Assembly (NCBI GenBank): GCA_002719955.1
Contig: PBFW01000005.1
Coordinates: 1 to 53,404 of the forward strand
Length of the DNA: 53,404 bases
Origin: Deltaproteobacteria bacterium
GTDB lineage: Bacteria > Myxococcota_A > UBA9160 > UBA4427
Reading direction: 5' to 3'
The notes below the pieces were generated by a model. The model was not told where the DNA came from and ran no database searches. It saw only the letters and a list, made by a program, of their open reading frames with translations. The translations under genes and the position numbers were made by a program. Below, piece by piece: positions 16,652 to 25,584 of the stretch (the first letter of the stretch is position 1; every line of letters begins with the position of its first letter).

Positions 16652-17710
16652 TCAATCCTCCGGGCGGCGTCCGAAGCGTGAGAGGGCGAGGGTGAGAAAG
16701 AGCCCTCCCGCCATCGCGCCACCCGCAGCGGCCAGTTCGCCGATCGCGGGCGAGTAGCGCTCGAGGGGCCAATCTTCTTTCGGGAGATTCGAACGCTCCG
16801 CATGTGGAACGACGCGACCGTGTACCTCGAAACCGATGCCCGGTGGCACCGGTTGCTGGAAGGGGTAGAGCCCGATCACGGCCCCGAGGAGCAGCCCCAG
16901 GAGCGAGCCGAGGGTCGGCTTCTCGAAGCGCTCGAGCAACCAACGGAGCCCGTTGCTCACGCCGACCACGCCCAGCACCACACCGACTCCGACCGGGACC
17001 ATGACCTCCATCGACGTGAGAACGAGTTCGAGGTCGAATCCCGCCGGGCCGATCAAGCCCTGCTTGAGGGTGTCGATCGCCCCGAGAATCGGTTCGTATT
17101 GCCCGAGCAGAAGGAGTAGGTAGCCGCCGGAAATTCCGGGCAGGATCATGGCGGACGCGCCCGCCAGGCCGGAGAGCACGAGCAGGGCGGGGCTGCCCGC
17201 GTGCGCGCCGCCGCTGTCGCTGGTGCCGAGCGCCATGATCACCATCAGCGCAAAAGCCAGGAGGGCGCCCACCCAGACACCGAGGGTCGCGGGGCGCGCG
17301 AGTCGCCAGACCAGCGGCAGGCCGCCGAGGGTCAACCCAATGAAGAAGCTGTACATGAGGGGGCGCTCCTCGATCACGAGTTCGCGGGTCGCGCCGGCGA
17401 GCAGTCCGATCGCGAGGACGGCGGCGCACCCGATCGTCGCCAACACCAGCAGCGGGCGTGGCTTGAGATGCAGGCGCGTCACGTCGGCGATCGCGTCGAT
17501 GAAATTCGGATAGACCCCTGCGGCCAGCAGCATCGTCCCGCCGCTGATGCCCGGAACCAGGTTCGCGAGCCCCATCAGGACTCCGCCGACCAGGCCGCGC
17601 GGCACGAAGGCCGCGAGCGACCCCTTTTGCTCGCTCCCCAGCGCATCTGCGCCATTGGGTCCGGTCTGTGATTCGTTGCTCGGGTTTTCGCCGGCGCTTT
17701 CCTCGTGCAA
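16652..17710 (-). CDS. DUF368 membrane protein (undecaprenyl-phosphate recycling)
   Basis: The 352-residue polytopic membrane protein has a soluble N-terminus of ~30 residues and about eight to nine hydrophobic spans. The paired family motifs NLVPGISGGTML (about 50) and MILPGISGGYLLLLLGQYEPIL (about 200) mark DUF368. DUF368 proteins (PopT) were shown to act with DedA-type UptA in returning the lipid carrier undecaprenyl phosphate across the membrane; that role is carried over from the family. It starts at TTG behind a G-rich stretch. It is convergent with rluB. Confidence 0.88.
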   Translation of the reverse strand: MHEESAGENPSNESQTGPNGADALGSEQKGSLAAFVPRGLVGGVLMGLANLVPGISGGTMLLAAGVYPNFIDAIADVTRLHLKPRPLLVLATIGCAAVLAIGLLAGATRELVIEERPLMYSFFIGLTLGGLPLVWRLARPATLGVWVGALLAFALMVIMALGTSDSGGAHAGSPALLVLSGLAGASAMILPGISGGYLLLLLGQYEPILGAIDTLKQGLIGPAGFDLELVLTSMEVMVPVGVGVVLGVVGVSNGLRWLLERFEKPTLGSLLGLLLGAVIGLYPFQQPVPPGIGFEVHGRVVPHAERSNLPKEDWPLERYSPAIGELAAAGGAMAGGLFLTLALSRFGRRPED

Positions 17711-17845
17711 GGCCCCCCCCTAAGTCGGCTACTCTAGCAGCGTCCCGGGCGGCTCTCGGATCGGCCCGTCGGGGGCGGGGCCGTAGAGGTCGCTCCGGGG
17801 ACGGAGTCGGGCGACATCGATGGCTTGAATCGGAGAGTGGCTGCC

Positions 17846-18622
17846 ATGTGCGGGCGAATGACATTGACGCGCTCCGGGAGCGAGATCGCCCTTTTCTTTG
17901 CCGAGGCGATGGCGCTTGCGGGGGGTGCGGGAAGCGGGCCCCGTGAGGTGTGTGAGGAGGATGAACAATCGCTTCGCCCGCGCTTCAATCTGGCGCCTTC
18001 GCAGGATGTCCTGACCCTTCTGCCGGGAGCGATCGGCACGCGGGACGCGGTGTCCTTCGCCTGGAAGCGTTGGGGACTGGTGCCGAGCTGGGCGAAGGAT
18101 CCCACGATCGGTGCGCGCATGTTCAACGCGCGCGTCGAGACCGCCGATTCGAAGCCCTCTTTTCGGGCGGCCTGGAAACGTCGACGCTGCCTGGTGGTCG
18201 CGGATGGTTTCTACGAGTGGAGCCCGAAGAATCGAGATCATCGTCCCTTCCATTTTCGTCCGAGCCGCGGAAACCTGCTGGGGTTTGCGGGCCTCTTCGA
18301 GACGTGGGGGGGCGAAGAGGGTGAAACGATCGAATCGTGTACGGTCCTGACCACCGAGGCGAATGCCGACCTCGTCGGGGTTCATCACCGCATGCCCGTG
18401 ATCCTCGATCCGGAGCGATTCGCGAAATGGCTCGATCCAGAGGCGGATCCGGACGCGCTGAAAGCGCTCATGCTGCCCGCCCCGGCAAAGACGCTCCGTC
18501 GCCGCGCCGTCACGCGCTATGTGAATGATCCGCGCCGCGACGATGCGCGCTGTCTCGAATTGGAGTCAAAGGCCGAGCAAAGGGATCTATTTGCACCCGT
18601 CGGGGAAGAAGAGGAATTCTGA
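17846..18622 (+). CDS. SOS response-associated peptidase (SRAP/YedK/HMCES)
   Basis: SRAP proteins protect abasic sites in single-stranded DNA by forming a covalent crosslink through their N-terminal cysteine. I chose ATG 17846 because it gives Met-Cys at the N-terminus (MCGRMTL), with the catalytic Cys2 exposed after Met removal; a TTG at 17825 would bury it. Other active-site elements are present: Asn in MFNARVET, Glu in ADGFYEW and His in HHRMPVIL. Length 258 aa is close to the family norm. GGAG is placed upstream. The next gene, unrelated in function, overlaps by one base. Confidence 0.93.
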   Translation: MCGRMTLTRSGSEIALFFAEAMALAGGAGSGPREVCEEDEQSLRPRFNLAPSQDVLTLLPGAIGTRDAVSFAWKRWGLVPSWAKDPTIGARMFNARVETADSKPSFRAAWKRRRCLVVADGFYEWSPKNRDHRPFHFRPSRGNLLGFAGLFETWGGEEGETIESCTVLTTEANADLVGVHHRMPVILDPERFAKWLDPEADPDALKALMLPAPAKTLRRRAVTRYVNDPRRDDARCLELESKAEQRDLFAPVGEEEEF

Positions 18623-18909
18623 TGAAATCGCCGTCCCATCGACGCTGGCTCCAGCGCGGCTGCCTGGCCCTCGTCGTTCTGCTCTACGTCCTTTCGGTTC
18701 CCTGGTATCGCGAGGCTGACGAATCGCTCAGGCTTTGGTTGGGGATGCCCGACTGGGTCGCCGTCGCGCTGCTCTGTTATGTGGCGGTCGCGGTCGTCAA
18801 TGCGGCCGCCTGGATGTTGACCGATATTCCAGACTCGATCGGTGAGGCCCATTCCCTGGATCCCCTGGATGATTCAGTGGGCGGTGATGACTCGGGGGCA
18901 GTCCCATGA
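18622..18909 (+). CDS. DUF3311-like small membrane protein
   Basis: The 95-residue protein has two membrane spans (about 11-28 and 44-66) joined by a short charged loop, then an acidic tail. It sits directly in front of a sodium:solute symporter, overlapping it by four bases. Small two-helix proteins (DUF3311, DUF997/YhdT) typically precede SSF-family permeases and are thought to be accessory subunits. The assignment rests on size, topology and gene pairing. Confidence 0.7.
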   Translation: MKSPSHRRWLQRGCLALVVLLYVLSVPWYREADESLRLWLGMPDWVAVALLCYVAVAVVNAAAWMLTDIPDSIGEAHSLDPLDDSVGGDDSGAVP

Positions 18910-20369
18910 ATTTCGGTGTCTGGGGCGTCGTCGCTCTGATCTTCTATCTCGCCGCTCTCGTCGGGGTCGCGGAGATCGCTCGGCGCGCGAAGAAGGACGC
19001 CTCGCCGTCGGATCATTTCCTGGCCGGGCGCTCGCTTGGATCCTTCGTGCTCTTCCTGACGCTCTACGCGACGGCGTATAGCGGCAACTCCCTGCTCGGG
19101 TATCCGGGGCGCGCGTACCGCGACGGCTACTCCTTCATCATGGCGACCGGGTTCATGATGTCGATCGTTGTGGCCTTCCATATTCTGGTCCCTCGTTTGC
19201 GTCCGCTGGCGGTCCACTACCATTTCGTGACGCCCGGTGATTATCTGCGGGTTCGCTTCGGTGGGCCCTGGGCAACGACGCTGCGATGGGTGATCGCGGT
19301 CCTGATGACGCTGGCACTTGCGAATTTTCTGCTCGCGCAGCTGAAGGCGATGGGCGATGTCGCGCATCTCGTGACCGGCGGTCGTGTCCCCTATGGCGCT
19401 GGCGTCATCGGGCTTGCCGGCGTGATCCTCTTCTACGAAACCCGCGGCGGAATGCGCGCCGTCGCCTGGACGGATGCGGCTCAGGGAATCGCCATGTTGG
19501 TCGGACTGACGGCTCTCTTCGGCTGGCTGATCTCCGAGGCCGGGGGGCTTGCCGAGGTCACACGCACAGTGGCACGCGTGCGGCCGGAAGCGGTGGCGGT
19601 TCCCTCGCGCACGGTCAGCATCAACTGGTTCAGTACCATCGTGCTAATGGGGCTTGCGAGCGTTCTCTATCCGCAGGCGATCCAGCGCATCTTTGCGGCG
19701 AAAAGTGGTCGTGCGCTGAAACGCTCGTTTGCGGGGATGACCTTCATGCCCCTGGTGACGACCCTCGTTGTGACGCTGATCGGGGTCGCCTCGATCGCTC
19801 GCTTCGAAATCAACGAGGCGGTCGACACCGATGGCGTCGTCCCCATGCTTCTGAGCGATTGGGGTGCATCGGGGGGATGGGCCACCTGGGCCGCGCTGCT
19901 CGTCTTTCTGGGAGCGCTCTCGGCGATCATGTCGACGGCGGACTCGTGCCTGCTTTCGCTGGGTTCGCTCCTGTCCCGGGACCTTCTCGGGCGAGCGGGC
20001 AGCGACGAGGCGGCGACGAGGCTCGGCAAGCGCCTGGCCGCAGCGGTCCTGATCGCGGTGATCCCCTTTGCGCTGATACGCGAGCTGACGCTCTGGCGGC
20101 TGATCGAACTCAAGATGGAGCTTCTGATCCAATGCGTGCCGGCCTTCCTGCTCGCGATCCATTGGCGATGGCTCAGGACCGGGCCCGTCCTGGCGGGCGT
20201 GATCGTCGGGACGACCTTCTCGACGGCGCTGACCTTCTCGGGCGTGACCCGGATCGAGGGCATTCATGTGGGCGTCCTCGGGTGTCTGCTCAATACCCTG
20301 GTCGCCGTCGGCGCATCGATGCTCATGGGGGCGAAGCCGAGCGGGTCGGCAGTCGCGATGCGTAGCTGA
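18906..20369 (+). CDS. sodium:solute symporter (SSF family)
   Basis: The 487-residue protein has about 12-13 hydrophobic spans. The N-terminal region shows the SSF pattern: a cytoplasmic DHFLAGRSLGSFVLFLTLYATAYSG-type stretch (about 36-60), where family members carry the conserved D/Y-F-x-A-G-R motif, and GYPGRAYRDGYSF after span two. It probably imports a small organic acid, amino acid or vitamin with Na+. The best-known relatives with a DUF3311 partner move monocarboxylates, but substrate cannot be read from sequence. ATG overlaps the preceding stop (ATGA). Confidence 0.9.
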   Translation: MNFGVWGVVALIFYLAALVGVAEIARRAKKDASPSDHFLAGRSLGSFVLFLTLYATAYSGNSLLGYPGRAYRDGYSFIMATGFMMSIVVAFHILVPRLRPLAVHYHFVTPGDYLRVRFGGPWATTLRWVIAVLMTLALANFLLAQLKAMGDVAHLVTGGRVPYGAGVIGLAGVILFYETRGGMRAVAWTDAAQGIAMLVGLTALFGWLISEAGGLAEVTRTVARVRPEAVAVPSRTVSINWFSTIVLMGLASVLYPQAIQRIFAAKSGRALKRSFAGMTFMPLVTTLVVTLIGVASIARFEINEAVDTDGVVPMLLSDWGASGGWATWAALLVFLGALSAIMSTADSCLLSLGSLLSRDLLGRAGSDEAATRLGKRLAAAVLIAVIPFALIRELTLWRLIELKMELLIQCVPAFLLAIHWRWLRTGPVLAGVIVGTTFSTALTFSGVTRIEGIHVGVLGCLLNTLVAVGASMLMGAKPSGSAVAMRS

Positions 20370-20700
20370 GGCAAGCAGGCATTCGGCGGCGGGCCGCCGT
20401 CTTGGTTCAAGAATCCTGCGAGAATTCACCCGCCGCGACCACGAAGGACCGGACGTTCTCTCTGCGTCCCTTTTCGTGGAGTCGAAATGGTCACTTTTCT
20501 GGGGATCGCCTGCGTCGCACGGACGACGATCGAGCTGGTTCGCCTCGACTCCGAACTCGACCCGCCCCGATTCGCTCCAAGACCCTCACCCTTCGCTATT
20601 TTCTTCCGACTCGAGAGCGAGTCGCGTCGACGGATGCTCCCGCGCACCGGGGCATCGCGGAGGCGGCTTGTCGCTTTTTGCGAGGACTGGAGATGATGCC
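20370..20700. other. gap without a supported gene
   Basis: All frames here are interrupted or lack family features. A short GC inverted repeat near 20387-20400 follows the symporter gene but has no T-run. The segment probably holds the promoter of the NTF2-like gene at 20701, but no clear -35/-10 pair is visible. Confidence 0.4.
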
Positions 20701-21171
20701 ATGACGCCCCCGACGCATTTTAGTGCCCAGGAAGTAGACGCGCTCGCTCGTGCGCACGCGGACTGCGAGGAGCGCGGGGAATTTTCCGATCTGATGGCGA
20801 CCCTCGTAGAAGACCCGCTCTATGAATTCCATCCGCTCGGCGTCCAGATCAAGGGGGCGGAGGCCATCCTTCGCTACTACGAACGCGTGCGCCGCGATTA
20901 TAATCCCCAGGTCGTCTCGTCGGCGCTGGTCGATCTGATCGCGGGGAATTCGGCGGCAGTTCTCGAATACGCCATTCGCTTGCGGATCGATCAGGAGATC
21001 GTCGATGAGCGTTTGATCGCGATCATGCCGGTGGTGGGGAACCTCTTCGGGGGAGAGCGGATCTACAGTAGCGATCGGGTGCTGCGACGATTACTCGGAG
21101 AGATGCTCGAGGAGGTGAAGCCGATTCCGCCGCTGGCCGACCTGACACCGGGCCCCGCGCGCCAGGTTTGA
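20701..21171 (+). CDS. NTF2-like / SnoaL-fold protein
   Basis: The 156-residue protein has the helix-rich start and curved-sheet pattern of the NTF2-like superfamily: an N-terminal helix (ARAHADCEERGEF), FHPLGVQIKGAEAILRYYERV, then beta strands with VLEYAIRLRID and GNLFGGERIYSSDRVLRRLL. Such proteins act as isomerases, cyclases or dehydratases on small ring or steroid-like substrates, or only bind ligands. The ATG is preceded by GGAG at 20689. It is a single gene ahead of an M3 peptidase. Function is not assignable beyond fold. Confidence 0.7.
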   Translation: MTPPTHFSAQEVDALARAHADCEERGEFSDLMATLVEDPLYEFHPLGVQIKGAEAILRYYERVRRDYNPQVVSSALVDLIAGNSAAVLEYAIRLRIDQEIVDERLIAIMPVVGNLFGGERIYSSDRVLRRLLGEMLEEVKPIPPLADLTPGPARQV

Positions 21172-21234
21172 TGTTGGGGGCGGGCCGCCGCTGCGGTTGC
21201 GCCAGCTGGGTTCTCTTGTTCTGGGAGGTACGAC

Positions 21235-23346
21235 GTGTCGGTCATTGCCGAAGCCAATCCGCTTCATCTTCACGGGGCGTTGCCGCGCTTCGATCGCTTC
21301 GAGACCGCCCAGGTCGAGCCGGGCATTCGCGCCCTGCTCATGGGGCTCGATGAAGAACTCTCCGAGCTTGAGACGTCCCTCACGAACCTCCTGGAAGGGG
21401 GCGATCCACCGAGTTGGTCCGCTCTGATCGATCCGCTCGAGGCGATGTCGGAACGCCTCGGGTTCGGTTGGGGGCTCGTCGGGCACCTGATGGGCGTCCA
21501 GAACAGTGATCCGCTTCGGCAGGCACATTCGGGGGTGCAGGCCGAGGTGGTCGGGTTCGGTCTCCGACTCGCGCAGAGCCGCCCAATCTTCGAGGCACTC
21601 GAAGCGCTGCGGGCGGGGGCGGCCTTTTCAACGCTCGATCCCGCTCAGCGGCGGATCGTCGAGAGTCTGTTGCGAGAGGCGAGGCACGCTGGCGTCGGTC
21701 TGGCGGAGGCAGAGCGGGTTCGCTTCAACGAGATCCAGGCCGAATTGGCGGAGCTCGGAACGAATTTCAGTAATCACGTCATCGATGCGACCAAGGCCTA
21801 CAGCTTGATCCTTCGCGAGGAGGAGGAGATCGCCGGAGCGCCGGAGAGTCTTCGCCAGCTGGCAGCCCAGAACGCCTGCGAGAATGGGGAGGAGGAAGCT
21901 ACCCCGGAGCGGGGTCCCTGGCGGATCACCCTCGATGCGCCGGTGCTGATGCCTTTTCTGGAGCACGGTGAATGCCGGCGACTGCGCGAGCAGCTCTACC
22001 GCGCCTATGTGACGCGGGCCGGGGAAGGCGAACTCGATAATACACCGCTGATCGAGGGGATCCTCGCGCTGCGGCAGGAGATGGCGGGGCTGCTCGGTTT
22101 CAAGAGCTATGCGGCGCTCTCGCTCGACTCGAAGATGGCGGCGAGTGTGTCGGACGTCGATGACCTGCTCGAGAGGCTTCGCAGCGCATCGATCGGCGCC
22201 GCCGAGGAAGACCTCGAGAGTCTTCAGCAATATGCGAGCGAGAAGGGGCTCGAGGGTCCACTCGAACTCTGGGATATCGGATTCTACTCCGAGCGTCTGC
22301 GAGAGGAGCGCTTCGACTATTCCGAAGAGGAGTTGCGTCCGTATTTTCCGATGCCGCGCGTGCTCGACGGGCTCTTCGCGCTGGCGGCGTGGCTCTTCGG
22401 CGTGACGATCGAGGCCGCGGACGGGGAAACCCCCGTCTGGCACCCTGACACTCGCTTCTTTCGGGTGTGCGACGAGGCGGGCGAGCCACTGGCCGCCTTC
22501 TTCCTCGATCCCTATAGCCGTCCCGGGGACAAGCGGGGGGGCGCCTGGATGGGCGAATGTCTGGGGCGGACGCGGCGAGGGGACGATCGGGCGCGCGAGG
22601 CGGTGGCTTATCTCATCTGCAATCAGACGCCGCCGGTCGGGGATCAGCCCTCGCTCATGTCCTTCGACGAGGTGCTCACGCTCTTTCACGAATTCGGCCA
22701 CGGCTTGCAACATATGCTCACGCGGGTCGACTACGGACTCGCTTCCGGCATTCGCAATATCGAGTGGGATGCGGTCGAGTTGCCGAGTCAGTTCATGGAG
22801 AACTGGTGCTACCATCGCGAGACGCTGCTCGGACTGTCGGGGCATTTCGAAACCGGTGAGCCGCTCCCCGGCGAACTCTTCGAAAAGATCGATGCCGCGC
22901 GCACCTTCCGCGTCGGCAGCGGCATCCTCCGCCAACTCTATTTTGCGACCATGGATCTGGCGCTCCACCGCCAGGATCTCGCTCGATCGGGCGAGAGCAT
23001 CTTCGACGTTCAGCGGCGCGTGGCGGAGCGAACGACGGTGCTGCCGCCGTTATCCGAAGATCGCTTCCTCTGTAGCTTCGGGCATATCTTCGCCGGGGGT
23101 TACGCCGCGGGCTATTACAGCTACAAGTGGGCCGAAGTCTTGTCGGCCGACGCATTTTCTGCCTTCGAGGAAGCAGGACTCGAGGACGCCGACGCGGTTT
23201 CGGAGACCGGGCGGCGCTTTCGCGAAACTGTGCTGGCGCTCGGGGGCGGCACACCACCGATGCAGGTCTTCACGGCCTTTCGAGGTCGCGAGCCCTCACC
23301 GGATGCGCTGCTGCGTCATGCGGGACTAGCGCTGGAACCCAGCTAA
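21235..23346 (+). CDS. M3-family oligopeptidase (oligopeptidase A type)
   Basis: This is a cytosolic zinc metallopeptidase that degrades short peptides, including signal-peptide remnants. The active site is intact: H485-E486-x-x-H489 in LFHEFGHGLQH, with the third ligand E515 in VELPSQFMEN. The downstream SGILRQLYFATMDLALH and GGYAAGYYSYKWAEVLSADAF elements are typical of the oligopeptidase A / PrlC branch. Length (703) is near the family's ~680. The GTG start follows GGGAGGT. An N-terminal helical region covers the channel, as in relatives. Confidence 0.93.
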   Translation: MSVIAEANPLHLHGALPRFDRFETAQVEPGIRALLMGLDEELSELETSLTNLLEGGDPPSWSALIDPLEAMSERLGFGWGLVGHLMGVQNSDPLRQAHSGVQAEVVGFGLRLAQSRPIFEALEALRAGAAFSTLDPAQRRIVESLLREARHAGVGLAEAERVRFNEIQAELAELGTNFSNHVIDATKAYSLILREEEEIAGAPESLRQLAAQNACENGEEEATPERGPWRITLDAPVLMPFLEHGECRRLREQLYRAYVTRAGEGELDNTPLIEGILALRQEMAGLLGFKSYAALSLDSKMAASVSDVDDLLERLRSASIGAAEEDLESLQQYASEKGLEGPLELWDIGFYSERLREERFDYSEEELRPYFPMPRVLDGLFALAAWLFGVTIEAADGETPVWHPDTRFFRVCDEAGEPLAAFFLDPYSRPGDKRGGAWMGECLGRTRRGDDRAREAVAYLICNQTPPVGDQPSLMSFDEVLTLFHEFGHGLQHMLTRVDYGLASGIRNIEWDAVELPSQFMENWCYHRETLLGLSGHFETGEPLPGELFEKIDAARTFRVGSGILRQLYFATMDLALHRQDLARSGESIFDVQRRVAERTTVLPPLSEDRFLCSFGHIFAGGYAAGYYSYKWAEVLSADAFSAFEEAGLEDADAVSETGRRFRETVLALGGGTPPMQVFTAFRGREPSPDALLRHAGLALEPS

Positions 23347-23400
23347 GACCCGCAGCCCGTGTTGCTTCGAACCGTGTTGTCAGAAGATGTGCTAGGCGGT

Positions 23401-24222
23401 TCAGCGCGGTGATCGTCTCATCCACACCAGCCCCGAAGCCCCCGCCAGCAGTAGCCCTCCCATCGAGGGCTCTGGCACCATCACCGCATCGAGATCCGCC
23501 GCCGCCCAGTCCGGATCGGCTGCACTGGCGTCGAATTCGAGCGACCAGTTCGCGCCGTCGAAGCGCACGACGTCCTCGTCATCGAAGACGAGTCCCGCGA
23601 TCTGGCCGGTCGTGTCAAAGGAGAGCAGAAGGTGCCCACTGCCGAGGTCCTGCGCCGCGTCCACGTCGAGTGCGGGATCGACGCCCTCAGCCGAGCCGTC
23701 GAAGGCCAGTGCGAACGACGATCCATTCCAATCGACCAGGTCCTCGTCCGCCACCACGAGGCCGCCGCCGAGATCGACCGTCGTGTCGAAGGAGAGCAGC
23801 AGACCGACCGGGGAGAGTGAAACGGAATCCGTTTTTACGCCTGCCGGCACACCCTCGGCCGAGGCGTCGAATTCGATCGAATAGGTCGCGCCCGTGTCAT
23901 AGCGCACGACGTCTCCGGGCCGCGCGACGACGCCGCCCGCGAGCGCCGTCGTCGTCTCGAACGCGATGAGCCGATCTCCGTTCAGGTCAACGCCCAGCGC
24001 GATCACATTGCTTGCGTCGGGCAGCGCACCGAGATTCTCGAGCAACACGATTCCGAGTTGGTTGTCGAGGGCGACGTCTTCATCGGTCGTGATCACGCTG
24101 GTGCCGAGATCGATGGTGATATCAGGGGAGGCGGAGACGATCTCCTGTGCCGGGGCGGGAGTGGCGAATAGCCACGAAGCGACAAGCAAGGACGTGACAG
24201 CCAAATATCTCCGACGAGCCAT
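23401..24222 (-). CDS. secreted PEP-CTERM protein with internal repeats
   Basis: The 273-residue exported protein has an N-terminal signal peptide (about 1-25, ending AQE) and a C-terminal PEP-CTERM sorting tag: VPEPS, a hydrophobic span and a basic end MRRSPR, the target of an exosortase/archaeosortase-like enzyme. Between them are three similar units of 50-60 residues (starting near residues 78, 137 and 196), each with an L-x-x-F-[DE]-T-T strand, an acidic DxDxV-like turn and an F-x-x-F-D-[GA]-S-A-E/D strand. Such proteins are commonly tied to exopolysaccharide or surface layers. A GGGAGG site precedes the ATG. No exosortase gene is in the window. Confidence 0.85.
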   Translation of the reverse strand: MARRRYLAVTSLLVASWLFATPAPAQEIVSASPDITIDLGTSVITTDEDVALDNQLGIVLLENLGALPDASNVIALGVDLNGDRLIAFETTTALAGGVVARPGDVVRYDTGATYSIEFDASAEGVPAGVKTDSVSLSPVGLLLSFDTTVDLGGGLVVADEDLVDWNGSSFALAFDGSAEGVDPALDVDAAQDLGSGHLLLSFDTTGQIAGLVFDDEDVVRFDGANWSLEFDASAADPDWAAADLDAVMVPEPSMGGLLLAGASGLVWMRRSPR

Positions 24223-24898
24223 GGAGTCCTCCCGCTTCTGATTTCACGGACTACGATGACGTGCTTCCTCCTCTATTGTGGACCCCGGGGTGCTCTCTCG
24301 TCAATCGTTAATTTTCTTGGCCTGATCACGCTCCGCGCACGCAGCGACCCGCGATTTGGGTCGTGTCGAACCTTGCGCCTCCTCAGGGCCGCCAGCTCAT
24401 CCTCAGCCCGGAACAGGCACCCGGGGACGGACTCGCCTTCGCAGAGGGTATTAGGGGTTCCGTTCAGGCACGGGCGGCGGCGGAGCCCTCCATGCTCCAT
24501 CGTGAAGGCTGTCCCGCGTGCCGCGGTGAGGACGGCGATGGCCAAACTCGCGATCAATTGGATGCGATGTATCGAGCGGTCTCAGCGCCAGCCTGTGGAG
24601 ATCACGCGTTCCAGGACCCCATCTCGCCCTGGTTCACACCCCGAAGGACCCCCAAGCGCGTTGTCCGCGATCGTGTTTTCACGCCAGGGGTGCCTTGAAG
24701 AGAGGGTCCTCGGCCGTCCGCGCCCCGCACGCATCGTGTTGGAGGACTGCGCCGGCGTCAGACCCGGTCTCGTCCGTTCGCTCGCTTCGCGCCAAATGGC
24801 CCGAAAGGCCCTGTCGGGATCGCTCTCGATCCCGTCGAGCGAGACGCCCACAGCGTGGTTGATTTCAGGCTAGTCTTTCGGGCCAATTGAGTGGAATC
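24223..24898. other. 676-bp gap without a supported gene
   Basis: Long frames exist on both strands (for example 24256-24873 plus and 24582-24851 minus), but none has a ribosome-binding site, domain pattern or a protein-like distribution of hydrophobic residues. The first ~80 bases are comparatively AT-rich and likely hold the promoter of the PEP-CTERM gene. Confidence 0.5.
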
Positions 24899-25351
24899 AT
24901 GACTCGTCGAAGTGCAGGAGAACACAAAAGACCGGCCGTTCCGGTCCGTCGCTCATCCCCCGGGCATGAGAACAAGAAATCATGGAATCGGGTCTACGAC
25001 GTCGTTCGAGGTGTTCCACGCGGAAATGTGGCGACCTACGGTCAGGTCGCCGCGCTCGCCGGAATGCCTGGGGCCGCCCGTCAGGTGGGCTGGGCGTTGG
25101 CCGCGATGGGACCCGATGACGACGCCCCCTGGCATCGGGTGATCAACGCGAGGGGCGAAATCAGTCCCCGGGGAGCCCGGGACGTCGAGGACCTTCAGCG
25201 GGCGCTCCTCGAGTCCGAAGGAGTGAGCTTCGATACGGGGGATCGGGTCGACCTCGGCGAATATGGCTGGCAGCCCCGGGTCCAGGAAGATCGGCCTTCC
25301 GGGTCGAGTGCGGCCAAGTCCGGCAAAGGCGAAGCAGGAGCCAGGCGATGA
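24899..25351 (+). CDS. alkyltransferase-like protein (ATL, MGMT DNA-binding domain)
   Basis: The 150-residue protein is the helix-turn-helix DNA-binding domain of O6-alkylguanine-DNA alkyltransferase without enzyme activity. The family core is clear: YDVVRGVPRGNVATYGQVAALAG, GAARQVGWALAA and PWHRVINARGEIS. In active enzymes the last motif is PCHR with the acceptor cysteine; here Trp replaces Cys. ATL proteins bind O6-alkylguanine and pass the lesion to nucleotide excision repair. ATG 24899 is preferred to TTG 24887. N- and C-terminal basic low-complexity tails flank the domain. It overlaps the next gene by four bases. Confidence 0.92.
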   Translation: MTRRSAGEHKRPAVPVRRSSPGHENKKSWNRVYDVVRGVPRGNVATYGQVAALAGMPGAARQVGWALAAMGPDDDAPWHRVINARGEISPRGARDVEDLQRALLESEGVSFDTGDRVDLGEYGWQPRVQEDRPSGSSAAKSGKGEAGARR

Positions 25352-25584
25352 TCAAGCTTGCAATCGATTTCGAAAATCCGGGCCTCGACTGGTGGGAGAA
25401 CGGTGGCCGGGATCTCTGGGAGTCGATCACCGAGGGATTCGATAACAACGATGTCGCGGTCGATGAGTCGATCGCGCAGTCCTGGCTCGCCGCGGCCGCT
25501 CAGATCCCTGGCTGGGAGGGCGGGCCCGAGTTCGCTCCCCACCCGATCTGTCTCAAGGAAGTCGACGAGGACGAGATCGTTTGA
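25348..25584 (+). CDS. small acidic hypothetical protein
   Basis: The 78-residue protein is strongly acidic and rich in Trp/Gly in its first half (GLDWWENGGRDLWESITEGF) and ends with PHPICLKEVDEDEIV. I recognise no domain. It is tightly embedded: ATG overlaps the ATL stop (ATGA), and its own stop overlaps the TTG start of the following CCA-family gene. This supports a real, translationally coupled gene. Composition suggests a soluble protein, perhaps a binding partner of one of the two nucleic-acid proteins beside it; that is inference. Confidence 0.7.
   Translation: MIKLAIDFENPGLDWWENGGRDLWESITEGFDNNDVAVDESIAQSWLAAAAQIPGWEGGPEFAPHPICLKEVDEDEIV

Noticed and set aside
16596..17864. Long minus-strand frame over the DUF368 gene
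   Set aside because: Arg/Pro-rich, no domain pattern, and it is out of frame with the clear membrane protein at 16652-17710.
24256..24873. 205-residue plus-strand frame in the gap after the PEP-CTERM gene
   Set aside because: No ribosome-binding site, Ser/Arg/Pro-rich without fold-like pattern, and it covers the likely promoter of the divergent gene.
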